Part shown: piece by piece, positions 7,338 to 12,785 of the stretch
Position numbering within the stretch: the stretch's first letter is position 1
Layout of the letters: each line of letters opens with the position of its first letter
NCBI GenBank assembly: GCA_003133205.1
Contig: PKWK01000268.1
Coordinates: forward strand, 1-12,785
Source of the DNA: Granulicella sp.
Lineage (GTDB): Bacteria > Acidobacteriota > Terriglobia > Terriglobales > Acidobacteriaceae
DNA: 12,785 nucleotides
Direction of reading: 5' to 3'
The notes under the pieces: generated by a model
What the model was told of the DNA's origin: nothing
Seen by the model: only the letters and a program-made list of their open reading frames with translations
Databases searched by the model: none
Program-made: the position numbers and the translations under genes

Positions 7338-7361
7338 TGCTGAACCATTGACGGTTCAGCA
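7338..7361. repeat. Perfect inverted repeat TGCTGAACC-N6-GGTTCAGCA
   Basis: A 9-bp perfect stem with a six-base loop (ATTGAC) lies in the 266-base gap between norZ2 (start 7186) and the ClC gene (stop 7453), both on the minus strand. It is 92 bases past the ClC stop and 152 bases before the norZ2 start. There is no T-run on the minus strand after it, so it is not a classic intrinsic terminator. It may be a weak terminator for marR-ClC or an operator for norZ2. The rest of 7187-7452 holds no gene that I can support. Confidence 0.55.
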
Positions 7362-7452
7362 ATAGAAATGGCCCAGCGTGTTGGTTGCTTTATCTGCCGA
7401 TAGGTAGCGCATCGCCCGATGGCCCTCTGTCGCGGGAACACTTCGGCGACAT

Positions 7453-9096
7453 TCACAGCTCTTGACGCGGCGCACTCTGAAAGGTGCTGTTACGCTCGGA
7501 CTCTCGCACAACCGCTCGCCTCCGACCAGCCAGCAATTCCTGCGCACTGATGCTTCCGAGAATACGCCCAGTTTCGCGATCGATCACAGGCATGCTCGTT
7601 ACCCTTGTGGTCGCCATCTCCTCTGCAACTGCGCGGCAAGTCTCATCCGTGTAAGCGAAGACCTCAGGTAGTACCGTAGGCACGGCACTCGTCGCTCCTA
7701 CCTCGGTGAACACCGGCATCTCGGTCATCACTTCCGCAACGCTCACCGTTTCCAGCGGATCAACGCCATACTCGCGCGATAGGTGATACCCACGACGACT
7801 GAGCTTCTCCGTTAGAATCGACCGTGGCATAACCAGCGATGTCACCAGATAGGACGCAGTACACGCAAGAGCCAGCGGCAGGAGGGCTGGCAGGGCATGG
7901 GTCAACTCAAGCGAGAACAGAATCGCCGTCAGCGGCACGCCCAGTGAGCCGGCTAGCATCGCTCCCATCCCCATTAATGCCCACAAAGCTTGTGCCTCAC
8001 CCGGCATGTGTGCCAGTCGGGCTAATGTTTCTCCGATAGCCGCGCCAATCATCAACAACGGCGCCAGTACACCACCCGACGTTCCCGAACTCAGCGAAAA
8101 GGCCCACATGAGCGACTTGGCTACCAGTAGTCCAAGCAGTAGGCCCAATGGCGCGTTTCCGCGTAGGAGCTCTGCAATATTGTCGTACCCAACACCGAGT
8201 CCTCGCGGAAAGAAGAAACCACCCACTCCGATACCAATACCGCCAATCGCTGGCCACCACATCCAGTGCACTCGCATCCGGCCGCAGAAATGCTCAAATG
8301 CGTCCTCAAATCCATACATCATGCGGCTCAGCCCGGCCGCCGCGAAGCCGACTAGTATCCCCAAAGGACCTGCGACAAGCATGACCGGCCACAGGTGAAT
8401 TGCAGAGTGCATTTGCACGGGGAACAGCGGACCGGCCCCGAGCCAACTGATACGCAACGCGCCTGCCACGATGCTCGCCACCGCCACTGGAATCAGCGAG
8501 CGCGGTCTCCACTCGAAGAGGAGCAGCTCTACGGCTAGCAGAATCGCAGCCATCGGAGCGGCAAATGTCGCCGCCATGCCAGCAGCTGCACCGGCCACGA
8601 GCAGCGTAGTCCGTTCTGCATCGGTTAGCTTAAGCCACTGCGCGACCAGTGAACCGAATGCTCCACCCGTCATAATGATCGGTCCTTCCGCACCAAACGG
8701 GCCCCCAGAGCCAATCGCGATAGCGGCAGAAAGAGGCTTCAGTATCGCGACTAAGGGCTCAATACGTGCACCTCGTAGCAGAATCGCCTCAATAGCCTCT
8801 GGAATTCCGTGTCCGCGAATCTTGTCGGATCCATAGTGCGCTATGAGTCCCACCAGCAGTCCGCCAACAATGGGTACCAGCGGCATGATCCATGGAGAGA
8901 GGGGCGATCCGGCAGGTCCAACCATCGCCAAGCTTAGCCGATGGTAGTAGAAAAGGTTTGTCATCAGAGCAATCGCACGGAGAAGCAACACTGCCAAAGC
9001 TGCCGCTCCCGTACCGATAATGAGGGCCACTCCAGTCAGCAGCCATACCCTTCGATTCACCGTAAAGTCACGCAATGCAGATGGCTTCGACCTCAT
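7453..9096 (-). CDS. ClC-family chloride channel or Cl-/H+ antiporter with C-terminal CBS domain
   Basis: This 547-residue membrane protein has the three ClC selectivity motifs. GHGIP (95-99) takes the place of GSGIP, with His for the chloride-coordinating Ser. GAEGP (135-139) carries the gating glutamate E137, and GGVLAP (about 341-346) is the GxFxP equivalent. E195 in FEWRP lines up with the proton glutamate E203 of E. coli ClC-ec1 (EEMRP), which favours an exchanger, and Y416 may be the inner-gate tyrosine. Residues about 452-525 form a short CBS pair (VAEVMTEMPVF..., VTSMPVIDRETGRILG), a nucleotide-sensing regulatory unit. The ATG overlaps the marR stop as ATGA (9093-9096), with an AGGAG SD at 9107-9111, so the two are translated together. 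Chloride or acid-stress roles are known for the family; the actual signal here is unknown. Confidence 0.93.
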   Translation of the reverse strand: MRSKPSALRDFTVNRRVWLLTGVALIIGTGAAALAVLLLRAIALMTNLFYYHRLSLAMVGPAGSPLSPWIMPLVPIVGGLLVGLIAHYGSDKIRGHGIPEAIEAILLRGARIEPLVAILKPLSAAIAIGSGGPFGAEGPIIMTGGAFGSLVAQWLKLTDAERTTLLVAGAAAGMAATFAAPMAAILLAVELLLFEWRPRSLIPVAVASIVAGALRISWLGAGPLFPVQMHSAIHLWPVMLVAGPLGILVGFAAAGLSRMMYGFEDAFEHFCGRMRVHWMWWPAIGGIGIGVGGFFFPRGLGVGYDNIAELLRGNAPLGLLLGLLVAKSLMWAFSLSSGTSGGVLAPLLMIGAAIGETLARLAHMPGEAQALWALMGMGAMLAGSLGVPLTAILFSLELTHALPALLPLALACTASYLVTSLVMPRSILTEKLSRRGYHLSREYGVDPLETVSVAEVMTEMPVFTEVGATSAVPTVLPEVFAYTDETCRAVAEEMATTRVTSMPVIDRETGRILGSISAQELLAGRRRAVVRESERNSTFQSAPRQEL

Positions 9097-9548
9097 TGGA
9101 CGTTCGCTCCTGCACTGTCTTGCGCATGTCCGCCGATGCGCTTCAAAGCCCTTACTAGTCGCGGGGCCAGCTCATTGATCTCTCGCGCATGATCGCCTGC
9201 CAGCTTCTCCAGAACCCGTTCGCCCTTTCGCGTCGCTTGCAAAATTGCCCGCCGTCTGTCAACAGTGTCCGCGGTTCGCACCAGTAGCCCTTCGCGTTCC
9301 GATCTGTTGACCAGCTCGACCACGCTGTTATGTCGCAGACTGAGTCGTTCTGCGGCGTATGCGATCGTCACAGTCTTACCCTCAGGCGTGCCGGCCACCT
9401 GTAACAAGAGCTGGTGTTGCTGAGGTTGCAATCCCACTTCTACGGCAGCCCGTTCACTGAAGTGAAGAAACTGGCGCAGCTCGTAACGAAACTCGGCCAG
9501 AGTCTCAAGTAGCAATTGTGAGTCAGCTTTCGTCGATCGAGTACTCAT
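9093..9548 (-). CDS. MarR-family transcriptional regulator, first gene of marR-ClC operon
   Basis: This 151-residue winged-helix protein has N-terminal dimerisation helices (about 10-45), then the DNA-binding part. A helix-turn-helix ends in LRHNSVVELVNRSEREGL (about 71-88), and the wing carries the classic TVDRRR signature (95-100). A C-terminal dimerisation helix follows. MarR proteins are usually repressors released by small ligands or oxidation; it has no cysteine, so direct thiol sensing is unlikely. Its stop overlaps the ClC start (ATGA), and a 17-bp palindrome sits five bases upstream of its ATG, pointing to autoregulation of the two-gene operon. No Shine-Dalgarno is visible before the ATG, so the message may be leaderless or weakly initiated. 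The ClC channel is the only clear target. Confidence 0.92.
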   Translation of the reverse strand: MSTRSTKADSQLLLETLAEFRYELRQFLHFSERAAVEVGLQPQQHQLLLQVAGTPEGKTVTIAYAAERLSLRHNSVVELVNRSEREGLLVRTADTVDRRRAILQATRKGERVLEKLAGDHAREINELAPRLVRALKRIGGHAQDSAGANVQ

Positions 9549-9552
9549 AGCA

Positions 9553-9569
9553 ATATCGTTACACGATAT
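9553..9569. promoter_or_regulatory. 17-bp palindrome, likely MarR operator
   Basis: ATATCGT-TAC-ACGATAT: two perfect 7-base arms around three bases, with the near edge five bases from the marR start codon. The size and position match operators used by MarR-family autorepressors. A TTGTCT on the minus strand, 16 bases before TAACGA, could be the promoter overlapped by it, but those hexamers are poor. MarR binding is inference. Confidence 0.7.
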
Positions 9570-9641
9570 ATCGCTTCAGACAAGTGTCGCCTGATTTTCA
9601 CCCCACTCCCGCACGCAGACGAGTATGGCCACTAGAACAGA

Positions 9642-10349
9642 TTACTGGGGCGTTGCGCTGAGAAGCGCACTCAAACCTTTCATATTCTTCACCACAATCT
9701 GGCGTGCATCGACATCCAGCAGACCTTCGGCCTGCAACCGCATCAGATTGCGCGAGATCAATTCGCGTACAGTTCCAAGCTGGTTTGCCAACTCCTGGTG
9801 ACTGGCTGGCAACTGGAATTCGATGCCGCGGTCGGTCTTCATGCCTTCGCTCTCCGCGAGTCGTACAAGTGCTGAGATAAGCCGTTGGCGAATGGTAGTG
9901 AATGAAAGCTCCTCGATGATCCCGACCAAGCGTCGCAGGCGAGCACCCACTGTTGCCAGCACCTTGAGTGCAACGGCTGGGTGTTCTATACAGTAAGCCT
10001 GGAAGTCGCGCCGGGAGATGAAGGCAATCTCGGTGTCTTCGATGGCCACCGCGGACGCAGGATAGGGACCGCCATCAAAGACTGGCAGTTCTGCTACGGA
10101 TTCGCCGGGATTGTTCATGGCCAGAACCTGTTCACGGCCACCCAGTGATGTCTTGAAGATGCGTACCTTGCCACGCGCGATGATGTGCAGGCCGTGGCAG
10201 GGCTCCCCTTCAGAGAAGAGCAACTCACCGGTGCGGAAGAGCTTGCACGTCGTGCGCGCAGCCAGCAGTTGTAATTCTGCCGCGGTAAGGACCGACAGCA
10301 ATGGGGTTTTTTCGAGAACAGCCGGCAGATCAATACGTTTAGTGCTCAT
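9642..10349 (-). CDS. Crp/Fnr-family transcriptional regulator, FNR/DNR-like DNA reader without Fe-S cysteines
   Basis: This 235-residue protein has an N-terminal cNMP-binding-like beta barrel (about 15-125), a long dimer helix (about 125-160) and a C-terminal HTH (about 180-222). The recognition helix TVRELISR (193-200) has Glu196, Ser199 and Arg200 in the E-x-x-S-R arrangement of FNR, DNR and NnrR proteins, which read TTGAT half-sites. It lacks the N-terminal Cys cluster of FNR; its three cysteines (35, 51, 120) are scattered. This resembles DNR/NnrR-type NO or redox sensors, but the ligand cannot be told from sequence. It lies between the marR-ClC operon and fdxA as a single gene. No TTGAT-N4-ATCAA box was found before either norZ, so its targets here are unproven. 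No SD precedes the ATG; a TANNNT element six bases upstream suggests a leaderless message. Confidence 0.9.
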   Translation of the reverse strand: MSTKRIDLPAVLEKTPLLSVLTAAELQLLAARTTCKLFRTGELLFSEGEPCHGLHIIARGKVRIFKTSLGGREQVLAMNNPGESVAELPVFDGGPYPASAVAIEDTEIAFISRRDFQAYCIEHPAVALKVLATVGARLRRLVGIIEELSFTTIRQRLISALVRLAESEGMKTDRGIEFQLPASHQELANQLGTVRELISRNLMRLQAEGLLDVDARQIVVKNMKGLSALLSATPQ

Positions 10350-10361
10350 TGGGGAAGTCTA
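10350..10361 (-). promoter_or_regulatory. Possible leaderless promoter of the Crp/Fnr gene
   Basis: On the minus strand TAGACT is followed by six bases (TCCCCA) and the ATG at 10349, the spacing expected when transcription starts at the start codon itself. There is no Shine-Dalgarno and no clear -35 element, so confidence is limited. Confidence 0.35.
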
Positions 10362-10740
10362 GCAGTGTGCAATGCAGTGATGTCTCTTCCTGCATGAAGC
10401 TACTCGAGCTGCTGATGCACCTAATCGATCGCACGAGAAACAAGGGTATCGTTCTCCAGATCTATATTGCTGCTACCGCTCAGCGTGACCGCCAGTCGCG
10501 GGGTACTCGCTGGAGCCAACCTGTATAACCGAGACTTTAACTAGAGCCGCCCCATCATCAGCATGCGCCCCGACATATCGTTCCAGCCCCGCCGATCCAC
10601 AATGTTGCAAGTGCGCCAGCGTAATGTCCACACCTTCAGACCAAGCCGGGACTACGCGAACGGCTTCAAACTAAACCTTATAGGCTACAACGCCGATATC
10701 CCTGTTCATCCTTGACTGCCATCACTTCTGTTCGTGTCCA
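10362..10740. other. Gene-poor stretch between fdxA and the Crp/Fnr gene; possible decayed minus-strand coding
   Basis: No gene with a credible start and known family was found. On the minus strand a GTG frame at 10631-10473 (52 codons, start VDITLAHLQH, end GGHAER) and an overlapping frame ending in SGSSNIDLENDTLVSRAID look protein-like, but neither has a Shine-Dalgarno or a recognised family. They may be remnants of one gene split by a frameshift, or chance open frames in GC-rich DNA. No fdxA terminator hairpin with a T-run was seen. Confidence 0.3.
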
Positions 10741-11001
10741 TCAACGGCCATAGTGCTTCGCATTGATCTCTGCGAAGTCTTTCCATTTGTCGGGGAGATC
10801 ATCGAGCGCAAATATGGCAGACACCGGGCACACAGGAACGCAAGCACCACAGTCAATGCATTCCACTGGGTCAATATAGAGTTGCGTTGCGTCTGCGAAC
10901 TCCAGCTCATTCTTGCGTGGGTGAATGCAATCCACCGGGCAGGCGTCGACGCACGCGGTGTCTTTGGTTCCGATACACGGTTCAGCAATCACGTAAGCCA
11001 T
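10741..11001 (-). CDS. fdxA: Seven-iron ferredoxin FdxA (3Fe-4S plus 4Fe-4S)
   Basis: This 86-residue soluble electron carrier has the classic 7Fe pattern. C9, C17 and C58 are for the [3Fe-4S] cluster. C21, C48, C51 and C54 are for the [4Fe-4S] cluster (CVDACPVDC and CIDCGACVPVCP), by analogy with Azotobacter ferredoxin I. C25 matches the extra free cysteine of that protein. Length and the ending (DKWKDFAEINAKHYG) match FdxA proteins of many soil bacteria. A strong AGGAGG lies about eight bases before the ATG. It is transcribed divergently from the PAS-LuxR gene across 147 bases. A minus-strand promoter (TTACGT, 16 bases, TATGCT) would place the shared palindrome at about -41.5, the usual place for an activator touching the polymerase. 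The electron partner is unknown. Confidence 0.95.
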   Translation of the reverse strand: MAYVIAEPCIGTKDTACVDACPVDCIHPRKNELEFADATQLYIDPVECIDCGACVPVCPVSAIFALDDLPDKWKDFAEINAKHYGR

Positions 11002-11023
11002 GGTCTACAGCCTCCTATTGACC

Positions 11024-11051
11024 AGCATAGACGCGAGTGTTGCGAACGTAA
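11024..11051 (-). promoter_or_regulatory. Candidate fdxA promoter
   Basis: On the minus strand TTACGT (11046-11051) and TATGCT (11024-11029) are separated by 16 bases. Transcription would start near 11017, with a short leader to the AGGAGG. The weak -35 abuts the palindrome centred at 11058.5, consistent with activator-dependent transcription. Confidence 0.4.
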
Positions 11052-11067
11052 GTGACTAAAGTCGCTG
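11052..11067. promoter_or_regulatory. Candidate operator: GTGACTAAAGTCGCTG, copy 2, in divergent fdxA/PAS-luxR promoter region
   Basis: It matches 389-404 at 15 of 16 positions in the same orientation. The dyad here is slightly longer: AGTGACT-AA-AGTCGCT (11051-11066) pairs in six of seven positions per arm. It could serve both divergent genes. Its centre would be at about -41.5 for the proposed fdxA start. A second small palindrome, ATAGCTAT (11127-11134), lies just before the PAS-LuxR Shine-Dalgarno. Confidence 0.5.
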
Positions 11068-11148
11068 ACGCCGCCAGTCTCCTGGATGATCTTCGTCTAG
11101 TTCTATACTTATCGTATTGAGATCCTATAGCTATCCCTGGAGTCGCAA

Positions 11149-11802
11149 ATGCTTGAAAAAGAGCTGTTTGTCCTACTGGAGAGAACAGCGGACGCTGCCT
11201 TTGTCCTCTCCGACATTGGCGAGATCCGATATTGGAACAAGGCGGCAGAACGACTCTTGGGTTACACAGCGGAAGATGTCCGCGATAAGAGTTGCCACGA
11301 GGTTCTACAGGGTATTGGCCCCTTAGGGACACGCGTATGCCATGAAGGATGCACCCTGATGGAGTGCGCCGGCAAACACACCGAAATTCCCAACTTCGAT
11401 ATGAGCGTACAGGCTCGCTCTGGACAGCGGCTGTGGATCAACATATCTACTTTGGTCTTTGAGAATTCCCGGACTTCGCAACGCCTATTGATCCACCTAG
11501 CGCACGACATCAGTGATCAGAAGAAGACGGAGCTACTCGTCCAAAAGATGATCGGCCTTTCCCAACAGTTCGTGGATTTGACCGAATCGGCGGTGCGAGC
11601 GGTACCGATTTCACCATTGTCAGAGCAAGAAGTAAGCGTTCTGCGCCTATTTGCCTCTGGAAAACACTCAGTAGAAATAGCAAAGTCCCTCCACATCAGC
11701 CAGCAAACGCTCCGAAATCATCTGCATCATATCAATCAGAAGCTGGGCACTCACAACCGTCTGGAAGCTGTGATGAATGCAATCCACAGAAAGTTAATTT
11801 AG
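11149..11802 (+). CDS. PAS-domain LuxR/GerE-type transcriptional regulator with Cys cluster in the PAS domain
   Basis: This 217-residue soluble regulator has an N-terminal PAS domain (about 5-125: AAFVLSDIGEIRYWNKAAERL at its start, LIHLAHDISDQK at its end). A linker helix follows, then a GerE-type HTH (about 154-214: SPLSEQEVSVLRLFASGKHS, IAKSLHISQQTLRNHLHHI). There is no response-receiver domain, so the PAS domain is the sensor. In the PAS core four cysteines cluster as C49-x14-C64-x3-C68-x4-C73, with H50 and H65 beside two of them, a pattern suited to metal, Fe-S or thiol-redox sensing. The ATG at 11149 has CTGGAG six bases upstream. It is divergent from fdxA, a common arrangement for a regulator and its target. 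The palindrome between them recurs before norZ1. Confidence 0.9.
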   Translation: MLEKELFVLLERTADAAFVLSDIGEIRYWNKAAERLLGYTAEDVRDKSCHEVLQGIGPLGTRVCHEGCTLMECAGKHTEIPNFDMSVQARSGQRLWINISTLVFENSRTSQRLLIHLAHDISDQKKTELLVQKMIGLSQQFVDLTESAVRAVPISPLSEQEVSVLRLFASGKHSVEIAKSLHISQQTLRNHLHHINQKLGTHNRLEAVMNAIHRKLI

Positions 11803-12230
11803 CAGAACGGGACATCGTATCGCAGCTGAGTGCTCTCGTAACGGTAACCCGTATTAGGCAGATGAGGGCTCATAGCAGTCTTGAGGCAAGCAACTCCGAG
11901 CCGGAGATAGCTTTTCTCTTGATCCCACCTCTTCCGGTCGACCTGCGCTCAGCCCATCTCCCCGGTAGGTCAAAAGCGGCTAGCATATCCAAAGAGATGA
12001 ACATAATCGGATACCCCGTCGATCCTCCACGGGCAAGATCCGATGATTTCAACCAGCATGACTAGGGCCGTATAGACTGCTCAATCACCTGCACAACAGC
12101 TCGATAAGCCGCACCGAAAAGATCCAAGTGCAGATATCGCGCTTACTGGGTTCTGGCAGCGCTATCTCTGTTCCACTCCTAGGAGCGCGCCTCTTTGAAA
12201 GAGCATCAAGTATCTGAGTTAACTATGGGT
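11803..12230. other. 428-base gap between convergent PAS-luxR and proA; nothing recognised
   Basis: Short open frames exist on both strands but none has a credible start, Shine-Dalgarno or family signature. A small hairpin, CTCTTT-G-AAAGAG at 12191-12203, has a one-base centre and is not followed by a T-run on either strand; it is too weak to call a terminator. Confidence 0.5.
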
Positions 12231-12785
12231 TTAGTCAGGCTTGAGCTTTTGGTGACGGAATGGGAGCGCATTGCTGCCCGTGTAATCACGAACGATGTGG
12301 CCTGAGCCAGTAAGGCGGTATTTGTAGGTGACTATGCCATCGAGGCCGACGGGGCCACGCGCATGCAGCTTGCTGGTGCTGATGCCAACTTCGGCGCCGA
12401 AGCCGTAACGGAAGCCGTCCGAAAACCGCGTCGAGCAGTTGTGGAAGACATTTGCAGAATCCACCTCTTCGAGGAATCGTCGGGCTGCCGCAGCATCCTC
12501 CGTGAGGACAGCGTCTGTGTGGTGCGAACCATGTAGCTCAATATGATCGAGCGCATCGTCGAGGGAGTCGACAATGCGGATGGCAAGGGCGAGATCGAGG
12601 TACTCGGTGTGCCATTCCGTGTCGGGGACAGGGTCGATCGCGGCGGAGGGCAAAAGGGATCGGGTGCGTTCACAACCACGAATTTTCACCGATTTTTCTT
12701 CGAGCGCGCGGACGAGCGACGGTAGCACGGCTGGCGCAATTGCCGCATGGATAAGAACGGTTTCAACAGCATTGCAGACAGCAGG
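12231..12785 (-). CDS. proA: Glutamate-5-semialdehyde dehydrogenase (gamma-glutamyl phosphate reductase), C-terminal part; 5' end outside window
   Basis: ProA reduces gamma-glutamyl phosphate to glutamate-5-semialdehyde with NADPH, the second step of proline synthesis, in the cytoplasm. The frame is open to the window edge at 12785, so the ATG at 12728 is internal. The visible 184 residues begin [13 protein letters not shown], which holds the catalytic cysteine (codon 12774-12776). They continue through [56 protein letters not shown] and VTYKYRLTG, all typical ProA blocks in the usual order. The C-terminus runs to the TGA at 12231. It converges with the PAS-LuxR gene across a 428-base gap and is a housekeeping gene with no visible link to the NO genes. 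Confidence 0.95.
   Translation of the reverse strand, partial: PAVCNAVETVLIHAAIAPAVLPSLVRALEEKSVKIRGCERTRSLLPSAAIDPVPDTEWHTEYLDLALAIRIVDSLDDALDHIELHGSHHTDAVLTEDAAAARRFLEEVDSANVFHNCSTRFSDGFRYGFGAEVGISTSKLHARGPVGLDGIVTYKYRLTGSGHIVRDYTGSNALPFRHQKLKPD

Noticed and set aside
10531..10545. GACTTTAACT as a third copy of the shared motif
   Set aside because: Only one half matches; the second arm is lost and it is far from any start codon.
11862..12065. 67-residue plus-strand open frame after PAS-luxR
   Set aside because: It has no ribosome binding site, no family match and low coding character.
12230..12236. TTTAGTC half-site of the shared motif near the end of proA
   Set aside because: Seven bases only, with no second arm, overlapping the end of a coding region with no promoter context.

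Overview
The window reads as a stretch of chromosome from a free-living, moderately GC-rich heterotroph. Gene content (two quinol-type nitric oxide reductases, a ClC/MarR pair, FdxA, ProA) and the style of the decayed DUF488 and ankyrin genes suggest a soil bacterium of the Acidobacteriota (Terriglobia). That assignment is inference from protein style, not from a marker gene. No rRNA, tRNA, CRISPR array or intact mobile element was seen.

Layout. 1-338: 3' end of an HPP-family membrane protein. 339-2822: promoter region and the first nitric oxide reductase, norZ1 (+). 2923-3246: small cupin (+). 3288-4310: a decay zone holding a DUF488 gene with two stop codons and a frameshift, then a frameshifted ankyrin-repeat remnant. 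7186-4378: a minus-strand pair, norZ2 and a coupled three-TM protein with a Cys-rich loop. norZ1 and norZ2 therefore converge on the decay zone. 9548-7453: a minus-strand marR-ClC operon with a 4-bp ATGA overlap and a 17-bp palindrome just upstream of marR. 10349-9642: a Crp/Fnr-type regulator (-). 11001-10741: the seven-iron ferredoxin FdxA (-). It is divergent from a PAS-LuxR regulator (+, 11149-11802) whose PAS domain carries four clustered cysteines. 12785-12231: the C-terminal half of ProA (-), cut by the window edge.

How it may work together. The NO theme is strong: two NO reductases, an HPP protein (a plastid relative carries nitrite), an FNR-type regulator without FeS cysteines, and a redox ferredoxin next to a Cys-rich PAS regulator. 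No nitrate or nitrite reductase is seen, so detoxification of NO is as likely as respiration. The most interesting signal is a shared palindromic motif, GTGACTAAAGTC(C/G)CTG. One copy is in the norZ1 upstream region (389-404) and one in the divergent fdxA/PAS-luxR intergenic region (11052-11067). It suggests that the PAS-LuxR protein, or another factor, co-regulates fdxA, itself and norZ1. This is a hypothesis from sequence alone.
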